Shown here piece by piece: positions 41,840-50,561 of a stretch of DNA of 64,000 bases (position 1 is the stretch's first letter; every line of letters begins with the position of its first letter). The notes under the pieces were generated by a model, which saw only the letters and a list, made by a program, of their open reading frames with translations, had not been told where the DNA came from and searched no databases. The DNA is taken from NCBI GenBank assembly GCA_964412365.1, contig CAYPOI010000002.1:1-64000 (forward strand), in the 5' to 3' direction. Origin of the DNA: CAMTWZ01 sp964412365. Lineage in GTDB: Bacteria; Bacteroidota; Rhodothermia; Balneolales; HLUCCA01. The position numbers were made by a program, and so were the translations under genes.

Positions 41840-44007
41840 TGGCTGGAAAACGCTTGTTACCGAAACCCCTCATCGCCGTGTTGCTCACGATCGGGGTTTG
41901 GCTGGCAGGATGGTTTCTGATCTCTACGCCTCCGATCCGCAATCTCGAGCTGAATTACCTCGATCTGTTGTATGAGTTCCGCGGACCGAATGATGTGTCC
42001 GAATCGCCGATCGTGCTCGTCGCTATCAGTGAACAATCCGCATTCGAACTCGATGAGAAATGGCCATGGCCCACCCACTTGTATGCGCGCCTCATCCGAA
42101 ATTTGAATCGCGCTGGAGCCAAAGTGATCGCGATCGACGTCATCTTCGACAAGATGGATATCTACGATCCGCAAAACGATACCCTGTTCGCAAATGCCTT
42201 GACCAACTATGGAAACGTGGTGTTGGCTGGAAATCTTCTGAACGATTCACAACGGGCATTCGACCAAGTCGGCACCATCCGGGTGGAATCGAAACAGTTG
42301 GTGCAGCCCAATGCGATGCTGCGGGAGTCGAATCCGAATCCGTGGGGCTATGTGGAAGTGGAACGCGATCGGGATGGGTTCCTGCGTCGCTATGGCTCCC
42401 TCAAAACACATTTGGACCAGGTGATCATGCCATTAGGGATGGAAGCCTTACGGGTGGCATTGGACATCCCGCGTGATTCCATTCGCGACGAGCGACGCGA
42501 GGTCGTATTCGGACCATATCGCATTCCGAAAGTCACCCCAACCACATTCATGATCAATTTCTCAGGTCCGAGATCCACCTTTCCTGAATTCAACTTTTCG
42601 GATGTGGTGGATGATTCTGAGTTTTTCACATCCAGCGAAGACGAGGATTTTCAAGTCAATGCCTTCGATGATCCCGATTTCGGTTTGTTGCAAGCGGATG
42701 TGTTTCGCGACAAAATCGTGATCGTGGGCGCCACCATGCCGGAATTGCAAGACTTTTACCCCACTCCGTATGCCGCCAGCGGAAACATGCCTGGCTACGA
42801 GACCCATGCCAACGCCATGCAGACGATCTTGGAGGGCAACGCCTATCAGCGCGTGAACAACAACTATTTGCTCGCGATCAGCCTCATCACCACATTTCTG
42901 CTGGTCTTCATCACGTTGAACATCTCAGCGATATGGGCGTTTGGGTGGATGAGTTTGTTCATGACGTCGGTGTTTTTCGCCGCGTATGTAAGCTTCACCG
43001 AGTTCGGATTCACTCTCGAAATCACGCCCTTCCTGTTCCCCGCATTGTTCGGGTACATCGGGTCGCTGTCGTACACCTATTTCGTTGAGCAACGCGAGAA
43101 AAGCCGAATCCGAAGCATGTTCGGTACCTATGTGTCGCCAGAGCTGGTCACCCGCATGGTCGAGAGCGCCGAAGAGCCGAAACTGGGTGGCGAGACATCC
43201 AACATCACCGCCTTTTTTTCCGACATACAGGGCTTTTCCACGTTTTCAGAGAAGTTGTCGCCCGATAAGCTCGTAACGCTCATGAACGAGTATCTCACGT
43301 CCATGAGCGACATCATTCTGGAAGAGGGGGGCACGCTCGACAAATACATCGGCGATGCCATCGTCGCCTTTTGGGGAGCTCCCGTTCCTATGACCGACCA
43401 TGCCTACAAAGCCTGTCGTGCTTCGCAACGGATGATGCTGAAGCAGATCGAACTTCGATCCAAATGGCGAAATGAAGGTGTTTGGCCCGATATTGTGCAT
43501 ACCATGCAGACCCGGATCGGACTCAATTCCGGCGACGCCATCACCGGCAACATGGGCTCTTACCGGCGCTTCAATTACACCATGATGGGGGATACCGTGA
43601 ACCTCGCGGCCCGCTGCGAAAGCGGTGCCAAAATGTATGGCGTGTACACGATGGTGACGGATGAGACCCGTGCCGGATGCCTGCGCTATGGCGATGAACT
43701 CGTGTTCCGAACCCTGGACAAAATCATCGTGAAAGGGAAAACACAGCCCGTCACGGTCTGCGAAGTCGTTGGATTCACAGCGGATGTCACCCCCAATATG
43801 CTCGAAACCATCCGCTTGTTTGAAGACGGACTAACCGCTTATTGGAATCAGGACTGGGATGCGGCCATCACTCTGTTCGAATCGGCAGAAAAAGGGGAGC
43901 GCAATGAGACCAATCCATCCATGATCATGCTCGGCCGGTCTCGAGCCATGAAACTTTCACCACCGGATGCGGGTTGGGACGGCGTTTATGTGATGAGCAC
44001 CAAGTGA
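41839..44007 (+). CDS. CHASE2-domain adenylate cyclase
   Basis: A 722-residue protein. After one N-terminal helix (IAVLLTIGVWLAGWFLIS), residues about 35-330 form a periplasmic CHASE2 sensor (YDLLYEFRGPNDVSESPIVL? pattern: NYLDLLYEFRG, VLVAISEQSAFEL, VIAIDVIFDKMD, IVIVGATMPELQDFY). Three helices follow (about 345-420). The class III cyclase domain spans about 450-640 with both metal aspartates (FFSDIQGFSTFS at about 457; GDAIVAFWGAP), the purine-selecting lysine (LDKYIGD) and GDTVNLAAR, which carries the transition-state Asn and Arg. All catalytic residues for ATP are present. The C-terminal segment ending DGVYVMSTK is typical of CHASE2 cyclases. It should make cAMP in response to a periplasmic cue. 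Confidence 0.92.
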   Translation: MAGKRLLPKPLIAVLLTIGVWLAGWFLISTPPIRNLELNYLDLLYEFRGPNDVSESPIVLVAISEQSAFELDEKWPWPTHLYARLIRNLNRAGAKVIAIDVIFDKMDIYDPQNDTLFANALTNYGNVVLAGNLLNDSQRAFDQVGTIRVESKQLVQPNAMLRESNPNPWGYVEVERDRDGFLRRYGSLKTHLDQVIMPLGMEALRVALDIPRDSIRDERREVVFGPYRIPKVTPTTFMINFSGPRSTFPEFNFSDVVDDSEFFTSSEDEDFQVNAFDDPDFGLLQADVFRDKIVIVGATMPELQDFYPTPYAASGNMPGYETHANAMQTILEGNAYQRVNNNYLLAISLITTFLLVFITLNISAIWAFGWMSLFMTSVFFAAYVSFTEFGFTLEITPFLFPALFGYIGSLSYTYFVEQREKSRIRSMFGTYVSPELVTRMVESAEEPKLGGETSNITAFFSDIQGFSTFSEKLSPDKLVTLMNEYLTSMSDIILEEGGTLDKYIGDAIVAFWGAPVPMTDHAYKACRASQRMMLKQIELRSKWRNEGVWPDIVHTMQTRIGLNSGDAITGNMGSYRRFNYTMMGDTVNLAARCESGAKMYGVYTMVTDETRAGCLRYGDELVFRTLDKIIVKGKTQPVTVCEVVGFTADVTPNMLETIRLFEDGLTAYWNQDWDAAITLFESAEKGERNETNPSMIMLGRSRAMKLSPPDAGWDGVYVMSTK

Positions 44008-44028
44008 ATTCTGCGTATCTTTTAAGCT

Positions 44029-44130
44029 TGGGGTAAGTCTCATACGACCAGCTCTCTCTGAACTCCGCCAGGACCGGAAGGTAGCAACGGTAAGAGATCG
44101 TAGCGGTGCGATATGAGGGGCTTACCCCAT
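44029..44130 (+). ncRNA. ffs: Bacterial small SRP RNA (4.5S type)
   Basis: GGGGTAAG at 44030 pairs with CTTACCCC at 44121-44128, and further TCTCATA/TATGAGG pairs extend the rod. The apical part contains CAGGACCGGAAGGTAGCAAC, with the GGAA tetraloop and asymmetric loop that bind Ffh. A -7-like TATCTTTT at 44016-44023 sits about 7 nt before the RNA, and ATTTTTATTTT follows as a terminator tract. It lies between the convergent cyclase and ypdA genes. Confidence 0.93.
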
Positions 44131-44132
44131 TT

Positions 44133-45083
44133 TTATTTTCCGCCGATGTGCGCCGCGATCGCCTCTCCATGAAACCGCGCATTCTCGATGAACCATTTGC
44201 TGGTGTTGTACCCGCCGCAAATCACGCCTGCCAAATGAATGCCGTTCCGACTGGTCTCAAACGTGGTTTCATCAAACACCGGAGTGCGATCCTCATCGTC
44301 ATGGAACGCGATTCCTGCTTTTTCCAAGAAACCGTAGTCGGGCTGATATCCGGTCATCGCTAGAACGAAATCATTTTCGATGGTCTTTTCACCTTCCGGC
44401 GTGCGAAAGGTGATGCTACGCTCTTCGATCCGGGTGATGTCGGTGTTGAAGTAGGCCTTGATGGTGCCTTCCTTGATGCGGTTTTCGATATCCGGACGCA
44501 CCCAGTACTTCACACCGTCCTTCAAGGCGGGTTCTCGAACGATCATGGTCACCTCCGAGCCGCACCGGTACGTTTCCAAGGCCACATCCACCGCTGAATT
44601 TCCTCCTCCCACAACCACGACGTTCTGAAACGCATAGGGATGGGGTTCGTCATAGTAGTGCTTCACTTTGGGAAGGTCCTCGCCCGGCACGTTCATCCAA
44701 TAGGGTGTGCTGTAAAAGCCGCTCGAAATGATGATCCGTTCGGCCGGATAGGTTCCTTTATTGGTTGTGAGCGTGAAGGATCCGAGCTCACCCGTCAAAT
44801 CCGTCACCGTTTCATACAAGTGGATGGGCAAGGAAAAGGACTCCGCCACGCGACGGTAATATTCCAAGGCTTCGCGACGCGTCGGTTTCACACCATGAGA
44901 TATGAACGGAACACCACCGATCTCGAGTCGATCTGCCGTGGAGAAAAACGTCATGTTGGTCGGATAATGGAACAAGGAATTCACCAAGCATCCTTTTTCG
45001 ATGATAAGAAACTCGATTCCCCTCTTTTGCAAAGCGATGCCGCAAGCCAATCCGACCGGCCCCGCTCCAATGATGATCACCAT
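44133..45083 (-). CDS. ypdA: YpdA-family bacillithiol disulfide reductase
   Basis: A 316-residue flavoprotein. The FAD-binding start is MVIIIGAGPVGLACGIALQK, followed by the strongly conserved YpdA stretch FHYPTNMTFFSTADRLEIGG. The NADPH site is VVVGGGNSAVDVALETYRCG and the last FAD motif IHLAGVICGGYNTSKWFIEN. It lacks the CxxC active site of thioredoxin reductases, as expected for YpdA, which reduces bacillithiol disulfide. This implies bacillithiol as the low-molecular-weight thiol. The stop lies in the T-tract of SRP RNA. Confidence 0.92.
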   Translation of the reverse strand: MVIIIGAGPVGLACGIALQKRGIEFLIIEKGCLVNSLFHYPTNMTFFSTADRLEIGGVPFISHGVKPTRREALEYYRRVAESFSLPIHLYETVTDLTGELGSFTLTTNKGTYPAERIIISSGFYSTPYWMNVPGEDLPKVKHYYDEPHPYAFQNVVVVGGGNSAVDVALETYRCGSEVTMIVREPALKDGVKYWVRPDIENRIKEGTIKAYFNTDITRIEERSITFRTPEGEKTIENDFVLAMTGYQPDYGFLEKAGIAFHDDEDRTPVFDETTFETSRNGIHLAGVICGGYNTSKWFIENARFHGEAIAAHIGGK

Positions 45084-45086
45084 AGT

Positions 45087-45554
45087 CTACAAGTCCCTAT
45101 CGTATATGAATTCAAAACTGATGTTCGTGTCGTGCAGCGAACGAATCCCTTCTTGCCGCTCAAACCCGGTGGCCTCATACAACCGATGAGCCGTTTCGAA
45201 GCGCGTGTCGGTCCATAAGTGGATGTGGGAATGTCGTTGTTTCCGAGCTTCTTCAATCGCGAATTCCACAATCATCCTGCCGAATCCTTGTCCGCGCTCC
45301 GTCCGACTCACATACACCCGGCTGAGGTACGCTCCTTCCGATCCCACTTTCACTGCGATGCACCCGATGCGCGATTCACCCTTCCATAACGTGAATAAAC
45401 GATGCGGCGTGTCCACATACCATGCGGCGTAATCCAAAAAGTCGGGCAATTCGTCTTCCGCTTTGAAGATCCATCCATATTCATCGAACACATCAGCGAT
45501 AATGCGGATGAGATCCGGAATGTCGGATGATTGTGCGGGAAGGATGCGGGTCAT
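45087..45554 (-). CDS. GNAT-family N-acetyltransferase
   Basis: A 155-residue protein with the GNAT core: motif A (YLSRVYVSRTERGQGFGRMI, the R/Q-x-x-G-x-G/A acetyl-CoA loop) and motif B (ARKQRHSHIHLWTDTRFETA; HRLYEATGFERQEG). It transfers an acetyl group to an unknown acceptor. It sits 3 bp before ypdA and overlaps the end of the Fe-S protein frame by 4 bp, suggesting a shared transcript. Confidence 0.88.
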   Translation of the reverse strand: MTRILPAQSSDIPDLIRIIADVFDEYGWIFKAEDELPDFLDYAAWYVDTPHRLFTLWKGESRIGCIAVKVGSEGAYLSRVYVSRTERGQGFGRMIVEFAIEEARKQRHSHIHLWTDTRFETAHRLYEATGFERQEGIRSLHDTNISFEFIYDRDL

Positions 45555-46381
45555 GCCGGCCTCAGCACATTTGCCAACAGGATGGCGGTATGAACGCCGC
45601 GTCGGTCCATGCCGTCAGACAATTGATGTCGGCACGAAAATCCATGAGCGCAAATCGTTGTGTCGTCAGGAAGGGCACGAACAGCAGGAAATAGGGTTGT
45701 TTCGCCGATCTTCATCGACATTTCATAATGATGCTCTTCGTATCCGAAACTACCCGCCATGCCGCAGCATCCGGTTTTCAGATCTTGTGGGATGTAGCCT
45801 GCGAGCGCGAGCGTATCCATCAAGGGCTGCATCCCAACCAAGGCTTTCGAATGGCAATGGCCATGCACCGCGATCGGTTCGTGATGTTCTCTGAACAGCC
45901 CTTGGGCGCGATTCGAGTTGGCGACGATGAACTCCTCGAATAGGTAGGAGCAAGCTGCCAGGCGTTGCGCGTCCGCGAGTTCCGAATCGGGAACCAAGTC
46001 CAAAAACTCATCGCGCAACGTGAGGATTTCAGAGGGCTCCTGCCCGATAATCGGCACCCCCCTCATCGCATAACCCCTCAACTCCGCCACGGTCCGCCGC
46101 GCCACCCGTTTTGCCGCACCCAAAAACCCTTTCGACAGATAGGTCCGGCCGCTTTGGTGCGGCCGTGTCACCGTCACTCGATAGCCCATCGCCTCCAGAA
46201 CCATCACCATCGCTTTGCCGATCTCCGGCTCGTGATAGTTCATGAACAAATCGTTCAGAATGACCACTGGCTCGCCGTCCGGATTCGCGACCGGCCGCGC
46301 TCCGAACCACCGGTAGAAGGTTTGGTCGGCGAAGCGTGGTAAGCCGCGCTCCTTGGTGATGCCGAATATCGTTTTATACAC
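45551..46381 (-). CDS. C-terminal (CCG/Fe-S) part of a frameshifted FAD/Fe-S dehydrogenase
   Basis: This 276-residue frame begins VYKTIFGITKERGLPRFADQ (GTG first codon) and contains a CCG-type cysteine-rich domain: HGHCHSKALVGMQPL and DLKTGCCGMAGSFGYEEHHY. It continues the homology broken in the upstream frame at LVNLI; the two overlap by 127 bp in different frames. The in-frame codon before GTG is TAA. It is better seen as the last third of one approximately 945-residue enzyme than as a separate gene, although independent translation from the GTG cannot be excluded. Confidence 0.72.
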   Translation of the reverse strand: MYKTIFGITKERGLPRFADQTFYRWFGARPVANPDGEPVVILNDLFMNYHEPEIGKAMVMVLEAMGYRVTVTRPHQSGRTYLSKGFLGAAKRVARRTVAELRGYAMRGVPIIGQEPSEILTLRDEFLDLVPDSELADAQRLAACSYLFEEFIVANSNRAQGLFREHHEPIAVHGHCHSKALVGMQPLMDTLALAGYIPQDLKTGCCGMAGSFGYEEHHYEMSMKIGETTLFPAVRALPDDTTICAHGFSCRHQLSDGMDRRGVHTAILLANVLRPA

Positions 46382-48387
46382 TTAATCAGATTCACCAGCT
46401 TCGGCATCAGTGCCGCGAGCGGATACAACCGTTCTGGAAATGCGAAAAATTGCTCGCCCATGGTGCTGCCGTTCCGTTCGTGCCAGCCATGTAAGAACTC
46501 GGCTTTCATGCGTGCCATGTCCACATTCGCCGGACATTCCGTCTTGCACGCTTTGCAACTCAAGCACAAGCTCAATCCGTCTTTGATTTCTTGAGATGTG
46601 AACGCATCCGGCCCTGTGCCTCGGAACAATTGCCTGAACAAGTTCGCTCGTCCGCGGGTGCTGTCTTTCTCGTCGCCGGTGGCCATGTACGACGGACACA
46701 TTGTTCCGCCACTCTCGGCCAACTTCCGGCAAACTCCTGCGCCATTGCAACGGTTGATCGCAGCCATGAATCCACCGGAATCTTCCCTCCACTCGAATAC
46801 GGTGTCGACGTTCGGTATCGCATCACCTGGATAGAATCGCAGATCCGCATCCATCGGCTTCGGGTTCACGATCTTTCCGGGGTTGAACAGGTTGTTCGGG
46901 TCCCAGATGTATTTCACCCGTTCGAAAATGTCGATCATCTCTTTACCGAGCACACGTTCGAGATATGGAGCACGAACGCGTCCGTCGCCATGCTCGCCGG
47001 AAAGCGACCCGCGATATTTTTTAACCAGATCGGCCACGTCCAGCGCCATGGCTTTCATCATCTCCAATCCTTCTGGGACGGTCAAATTCAGCTCAGGACG
47101 CAAGTGAAGCTCTCCAACCGATGCATGAGCGTAGTACACGCATCGGACGCCGTAGCGGGCACACATGGCTTCGATATCGCGGATGTACGCGGGCAGGTCT
47201 TCGACTCGAACGGCCGTGTCTTCCATGAATTCGGGGGTTTTCGTATCGGCCCAGATGCCCATCAGCAATCCCAATCCGGCTTTTCGCAGTTCCCACACCC
47301 GATTCATGTCGGATATGTCGGATAAGATCGGTGCCGCGCTGGCCTTGCAGGTGTTCAACATGAGCGCTTGACAGGCTTCGGCTTGCCGTAGTATCTCATC
47401 CAATTCATCCCCTTCGAATTGGATGGGTAGAATGGCCCCAGGATCACCATGCAGAAAGAAGCGGTTCCGATTCTGCTCGGAGTTGTTGCGGGTGGCGTCT
47501 AACACGATCCGGTCGACGAGCTCGACGGCCGTCGGGCCCAGTTTCACGGCATGAACGGTTGCTTCCATGGCTTCATTCACGGTCGCGAAATGAGGAATCA
47601 CCAGAACCTTATAGGCGGGAAGCGGGACGAGGCGTACATCCGCATCCACTGTCATTGCCAAGGTTCCTTCGCTGCCGCACAATAATTCGGCCAGATTGAA
47701 GGGTCGTCCACCGGCCGTGAACGGTTCCATTTCAAGCAGGCGGTCGAGTGCGTAACCGGTATTTCGACGGATCACATCCGGGTGCGGCGCGCGTTGGCGG
47801 ATCAACGCCGCGTTTTCTTGCAAGATGGCGAGCATCTCCCGATAAATATGTCCTTCGCGTGTGGCCAACTGCCGCTTCAGATTCAGTTCGGATGGAGACA
47901 GCGGACCAAATTCAACCGCACTTCCATCACACAGAACGGCACGGATGCGGGTCACATGCTCGCGTGTGGTTCGATGCTTGAGAGAAAAGGAGCCCGCGGA
48001 ATTGTTGCCGATCATGCCGCCGATCATGCATCGATTCGTGGTGGATGTATCCGGACCGAATTGCAATCCGTGTTTGGCCGCTTCCCGGTTCAGCGAATCG
48101 CGAATCACACCGGGTTGCACGCGAGCGACGCATTCGACCGGATCCAGACTTAGAATCCGATTCATATGCCGACCCGAATCCATAATCACTCCGCCGCCGG
48201 TGGTCTGACCCGCCAGGCTGGTTCCTGCCGCCCTTGCCGTGATGGAACCACCAAGTTTGGCTACATCCAGCACCAAATCGATGATGTCTTGTCGCGTTTT
48301 CGGGAATGCCACGCCTTCGGGCAGTTCTTCATACATCGACGCATCATTCGCATACAAGCGTCGGGTGAGGATATCGGTCTGTACCAT
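46255..48387 (-). CDS. FAD-binding and Fe-S domain dehydrogenase (D-lactate/glycolate type), frameshifted
   Basis: Starts at ATG 48387 (MVQTDILTRRLYANDASMYE). Residues about 20-220 form the FAD-binding PCMH domain (AAGTSLAGQTTGGGVIMDSG), about 240-510 the FAD-oxidase C-terminal domain (ending in VKYIWDPNNLFNPGKIVNP with GEHGDGRVRAPY), and about 530-650 two Fe-S motifs (NGAGVCRK...MCPSYMATGD; CLSCKACKTECPA). The family normally continues into a CCG domain to about 950 residues. Here the frame goes out of register near 46372-46375 (four T on the plus strand), and the final ~40 residues are unrelated junk. One added base restores the join to the 45551-46381 frame. Confidence 0.82.
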   Translation of the reverse strand: MVQTDILTRRLYANDASMYEELPEGVAFPKTRQDIIDLVLDVAKLGGSITARAAGTSLAGQTTGGGVIMDSGRHMNRILSLDPVECVARVQPGVIRDSLNREAAKHGLQFGPDTSTTNRCMIGGMIGNNSAGSFSLKHRTTREHVTRIRAVLCDGSAVEFGPLSPSELNLKRQLATREGHIYREMLAILQENAALIRQRAPHPDVIRRNTGYALDRLLEMEPFTAGGRPFNLAELLCGSEGTLAMTVDADVRLVPLPAYKVLVIPHFATVNEAMEATVHAVKLGPTAVELVDRIVLDATRNNSEQNRNRFFLHGDPGAILPIQFEGDELDEILRQAEACQALMLNTCKASAAPILSDISDMNRVWELRKAGLGLLMGIWADTKTPEFMEDTAVRVEDLPAYIRDIEAMCARYGVRCVYYAHASVGELHLRPELNLTVPEGLEMMKAMALDVADLVKKYRGSLSGEHGDGRVRAPYLERVLGKEMIDIFERVKYIWDPNNLFNPGKIVNPKPMDADLRFYPGDAIPNVDTVFEWREDSGGFMAAINRCNGAGVCRKLAESGGTMCPSYMATGDEKDSTRGRANLFRQLFRGTGPDAFTSQEIKDGLSLCLSCKACKTECPANVDMARMKAEFLHGWHERNGSTMGEQFFAFPERLYPLAALMPKLVNLIKCIKRYSASPRSAAYHASPTKPSTGGSERGRSRIRTASQWSF

Positions 48388-48395
48388 GCCGGAAT

Positions 48396-48947
48396 TTACA
48401 AACGCAAGGTGTCTAAAATGGCAACGGATTCGGGTCCGCACTCAAATAAAAGGTCCAACACGCACGCACCAGGCAGAAATCCACCCAAATGATGCTCATA
48501 CTGCGGATGGGTGAACGCACATTCGCTCATCCACGGATGCTGACGTTGGTAATTGCGACTTCCGGGTTCGTGATAAATCGGGGAAAATGAATCGGGAAGC
48601 GGGAATCCGGAATCGGATACCCATAGTGGATCGTAGGGCAATTCCAAGACTTCAAAGAGCCAAGGAAGCCATTCTTTCACGGGTTTGCGCAATTCGGCTT
48701 CGATGTCGGGTTCATAAAAATCGAAATAGGCGCTGTTCCGATAGGCGAATCGCAGGGTTTTGAACAGCTTTTCATCGTGATGAACCCATTCCATTCCTTG
48801 GGATGTGCGGATGCGTCCGCGGTTCAGCCTCGATTTGCGTGAATAGGGAAGGGTGTCGTCGAGGTATACCACATCGCTGTTGATCCACGTGGCGAGATCA
48901 TGCAAGTCGGGGAAGTAGCCCGGAAGGAGGACAGCCGCCGAGGGCAT
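48396..48947 (-). CDS. WbqC-like family protein
   Basis: A 183-residue protein. VLLPGYFPDLHDLATWINSD, VYLDDTLPYSRKSRLNRGRI and LKTLRFAYRNSAYFDFYEPD-like spacing match the WbqC pattern of Bacteroidota (P-x-Y-F-P start, then S/N-R-x-R and YRNSPYF). WbqC proteins occur in polysaccharide and other loci; their activity is not established. It lies 8 bp before the dehydrogenase start and 2 bp after cdaA. Confidence 0.75.
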   Translation of the reverse strand: MPSAAVLLPGYFPDLHDLATWINSDVVYLDDTLPYSRKSRLNRGRIRTSQGMEWVHHDEKLFKTLRFAYRNSAYFDFYEPDIEAELRKPVKEWLPWLFEVLELPYDPLWVSDSGFPLPDSFSPIYHEPGSRNYQRQHPWMSECAFTHPQYEHHLGGFLPGACVLDLLFECGPESVAILDTLRL

Positions 48948-48949
48948 CG

Positions 48950-49759
48950 TCAGGAATCCGCCGGACTAAAGCTCAGGTCTTCGGGCTCAGTCGCCCGTTC
49001 GCCCAAATGCACTTCCATTTCGGAACGCAGTTTTTGGATCGTCAAGCCACTGGTGAGTACCCCATTGCGTGTGGTCGAGATGCGTCCGGTCTCCTCCGAC
49101 ACCACCACCACGAACACATTGTTGCTTTCGCTCACACCCAATGCGGCGCGGTGACGCGTTCCCGATGTGCTGGAAATATTCGGGTTCTGCGAGATTGGCA
49201 AATAGGCGCTCGCCGCCATGATGCGGTCGTTCCGGATGATGAGAGCACCATCATGCAACGGCGTGTCTTTGCTGAAAATGGTTTGAATCAACTTGCTGTT
49301 CACCCTCGCATCGATTTTCACGCCCATGTTCACCAAGTCGTGCAAGGTGGATGATTTCGCGAACACGATGAGCGCGCCGATTTTCTGACGCGATAGTTGC
49401 TTCACCGCATCCACCACTTCATCGATCACAGAATCGGATTCGCGGCGTTGGAAAAAGCGGTCGAGGCTCGTGTTTTGTCCGATGCTGTACAGCAGTTTGC
49501 GGATTTCGGGCTGGAAAATGATGAGCAAGGCCAGAATTCCGACATTCGTGATGCTACGAACGATGAACTGGATGGTGGAAAACCCAAGCAGACTCACACC
49601 GGCGTTGACCACGAAAATGATGACCAATCCGATGAACACCGGCACAGCGAACGATCCCCGTATCCATCTGTATATGTAGATGATGGATAGCGCGATGATG
49701 GTGACCTCGATCAGATCGAGGATGCCGAAATCAAGAAAGCCGATTGGGAAGATTTTCAT
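48950..49759 (-). CDS. cdaA: Diadenylate cyclase (CdaA-type)
   Basis: A 269-residue protein with three N-terminal helices (IEVTIIALSIIYIYRWIRGS; VPVFIGLVIIFVVNAGVSLL; GILALLIIFQPEI) and a DisA_N/DAC domain from about residue 110. The catalytic DGA is in TPLHDGALIIRNDRI and the RHR in SGTRHRAALGVSE. It makes c-di-AMP, a regulator of turgor and potassium. Its start overlaps the 3' end of folP by 29 bp, an arrangement also known in other Bacteroidota. Confidence 0.95.
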   Translation of the reverse strand: MKIFPIGFLDFGILDLIEVTIIALSIIYIYRWIRGSFAVPVFIGLVIIFVVNAGVSLLGFSTIQFIVRSITNVGILALLIIFQPEIRKLLYSIGQNTSLDRFFQRRESDSVIDEVVDAVKQLSRQKIGALIVFAKSSTLHDLVNMGVKIDARVNSKLIQTIFSKDTPLHDGALIIRNDRIMAASAYLPISQNPNISSTSGTRHRAALGVSESNNVFVVVVSEETGRISTTRNGVLTSGLTIQKLRSEMEVHLGERATEPEDLSFSPADS

Positions 49760-50561
49760 TCGTCAACGAAGTGTGAACCAATATACTGTCAGATGCCTCT
49801 TGAACGTCGTGTGTGCGAAGGATTTTCGCACCTTTTGTGAGGGCATGATATTGAAGGGCGATGCCGCCGGCTAAGCGTCCGTCGACCGGGCGGTTGTTCA
49901 GGATCGCACCGATTAATGATTTTCGGGAAACACCGATGAGAACCGGCCACCGCTCGGATGTCAACTGGTCCAAATGTCGGATGAGGGCGAGGTTTTGGGG
50001 AAGGGTTTTGCCAAAACCGATGCCGGGGTCGAGAATGATTTGGGGGACGCCCGCCGCGTGGCACATTTCCGCTTTGGCAAGGAGCTCGCCGAAGACCTCG
50101 GACGTCACATCGTCGTACACCGGGTTGTTCTGCATCGTCTTGGGATCGCCGAGGGAATGCATCAGGATGAGGGGTCGCTGGAAAGACGCGCAAAGATCCA
50201 CGAAACGCGGCTCACGTCGTAGGCCACTGACGTCGTTGAGGATGTGGACGCCGCGTCGAAGGGCGGACTCGGCAACGGCGTATTTCGTGGTGTCGATCGA
50301 GAACACGAGCTCGGGATGGGCCACGAGAGCACGTTCGATCACGGGCATCACCCGCGCCAACTCCTGGTCTTCACTGACGGGCTCGGCGCCGGGTCGGGTG
50401 GATTCACCGCCGATATCAATGATCGACGCGCCTTCCTGCTTCATCTGCTGAATGCGGGCCAAGGCCGCATTCACATCGACAAACGCTCCTCCATCTGAGA
50501 ATGAATCGGGTGTGCAGTTGAGCACACCCATCACCAATGGATTCGCGAGAGGGACTACCAA
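49731..50561 (-). CDS. folP: Dihydropteroate synthase
   Basis: DHPS signatures are clear: MGVLNCTPDSFSDGG with the pterin/phosphate site, IIDIGGESTRPGAEPVS, FSIDTTKYAVAESAL, HILNDVSG, LMHSLGDPKTMQ, and ILDPGIGFGKTLPQN. It condenses a pterin diphosphate with p-aminobenzoate in folate synthesis. No ATG fits the N-terminus: the frame stays open upstream into the ferredoxin gene, so I place the start at TTG 50561 (LVVPLANPLVMGVLN, 276 residues), which overlaps the ferredoxin stop. GTG 50534 is an alternative. It overlaps cdaA at its 3' end. Confidence 0.9.
   Translation of the reverse strand: MVVPLANPLVMGVLNCTPDSFSDGGAFVDVNAALARIQQMKQEGASIIDIGGESTRPGAEPVSEDQELARVMPVIERALVAHPELVFSIDTTKYAVAESALRRGVHILNDVSGLRREPRFVDLCASFQRPLILMHSLGDPKTMQNNPVYDDVTSEVFGELLAKAEMCHAAGVPQIILDPGIGFGKTLPQNLALIRHLDQLTSERWPVLIGVSRKSLIGAILNNRPVDGRLAGGIALQYHALTKGAKILRTHDVQEASDSILVHTSLTNENLPNRLS

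Noticed and set aside
46360..46390. Programmed -1 frameshift in the dehydrogenase
   Set aside because: No clear slippery heptamer or downstream structure; a short A-run error or mutation explains the change more simply.
46382..47325. Several long frames overlapping the FAD/Fe-S dehydrogenase on both strands
   Set aside because: Composition mirrors the coding gene; no domains. They arise from skewed codon use.
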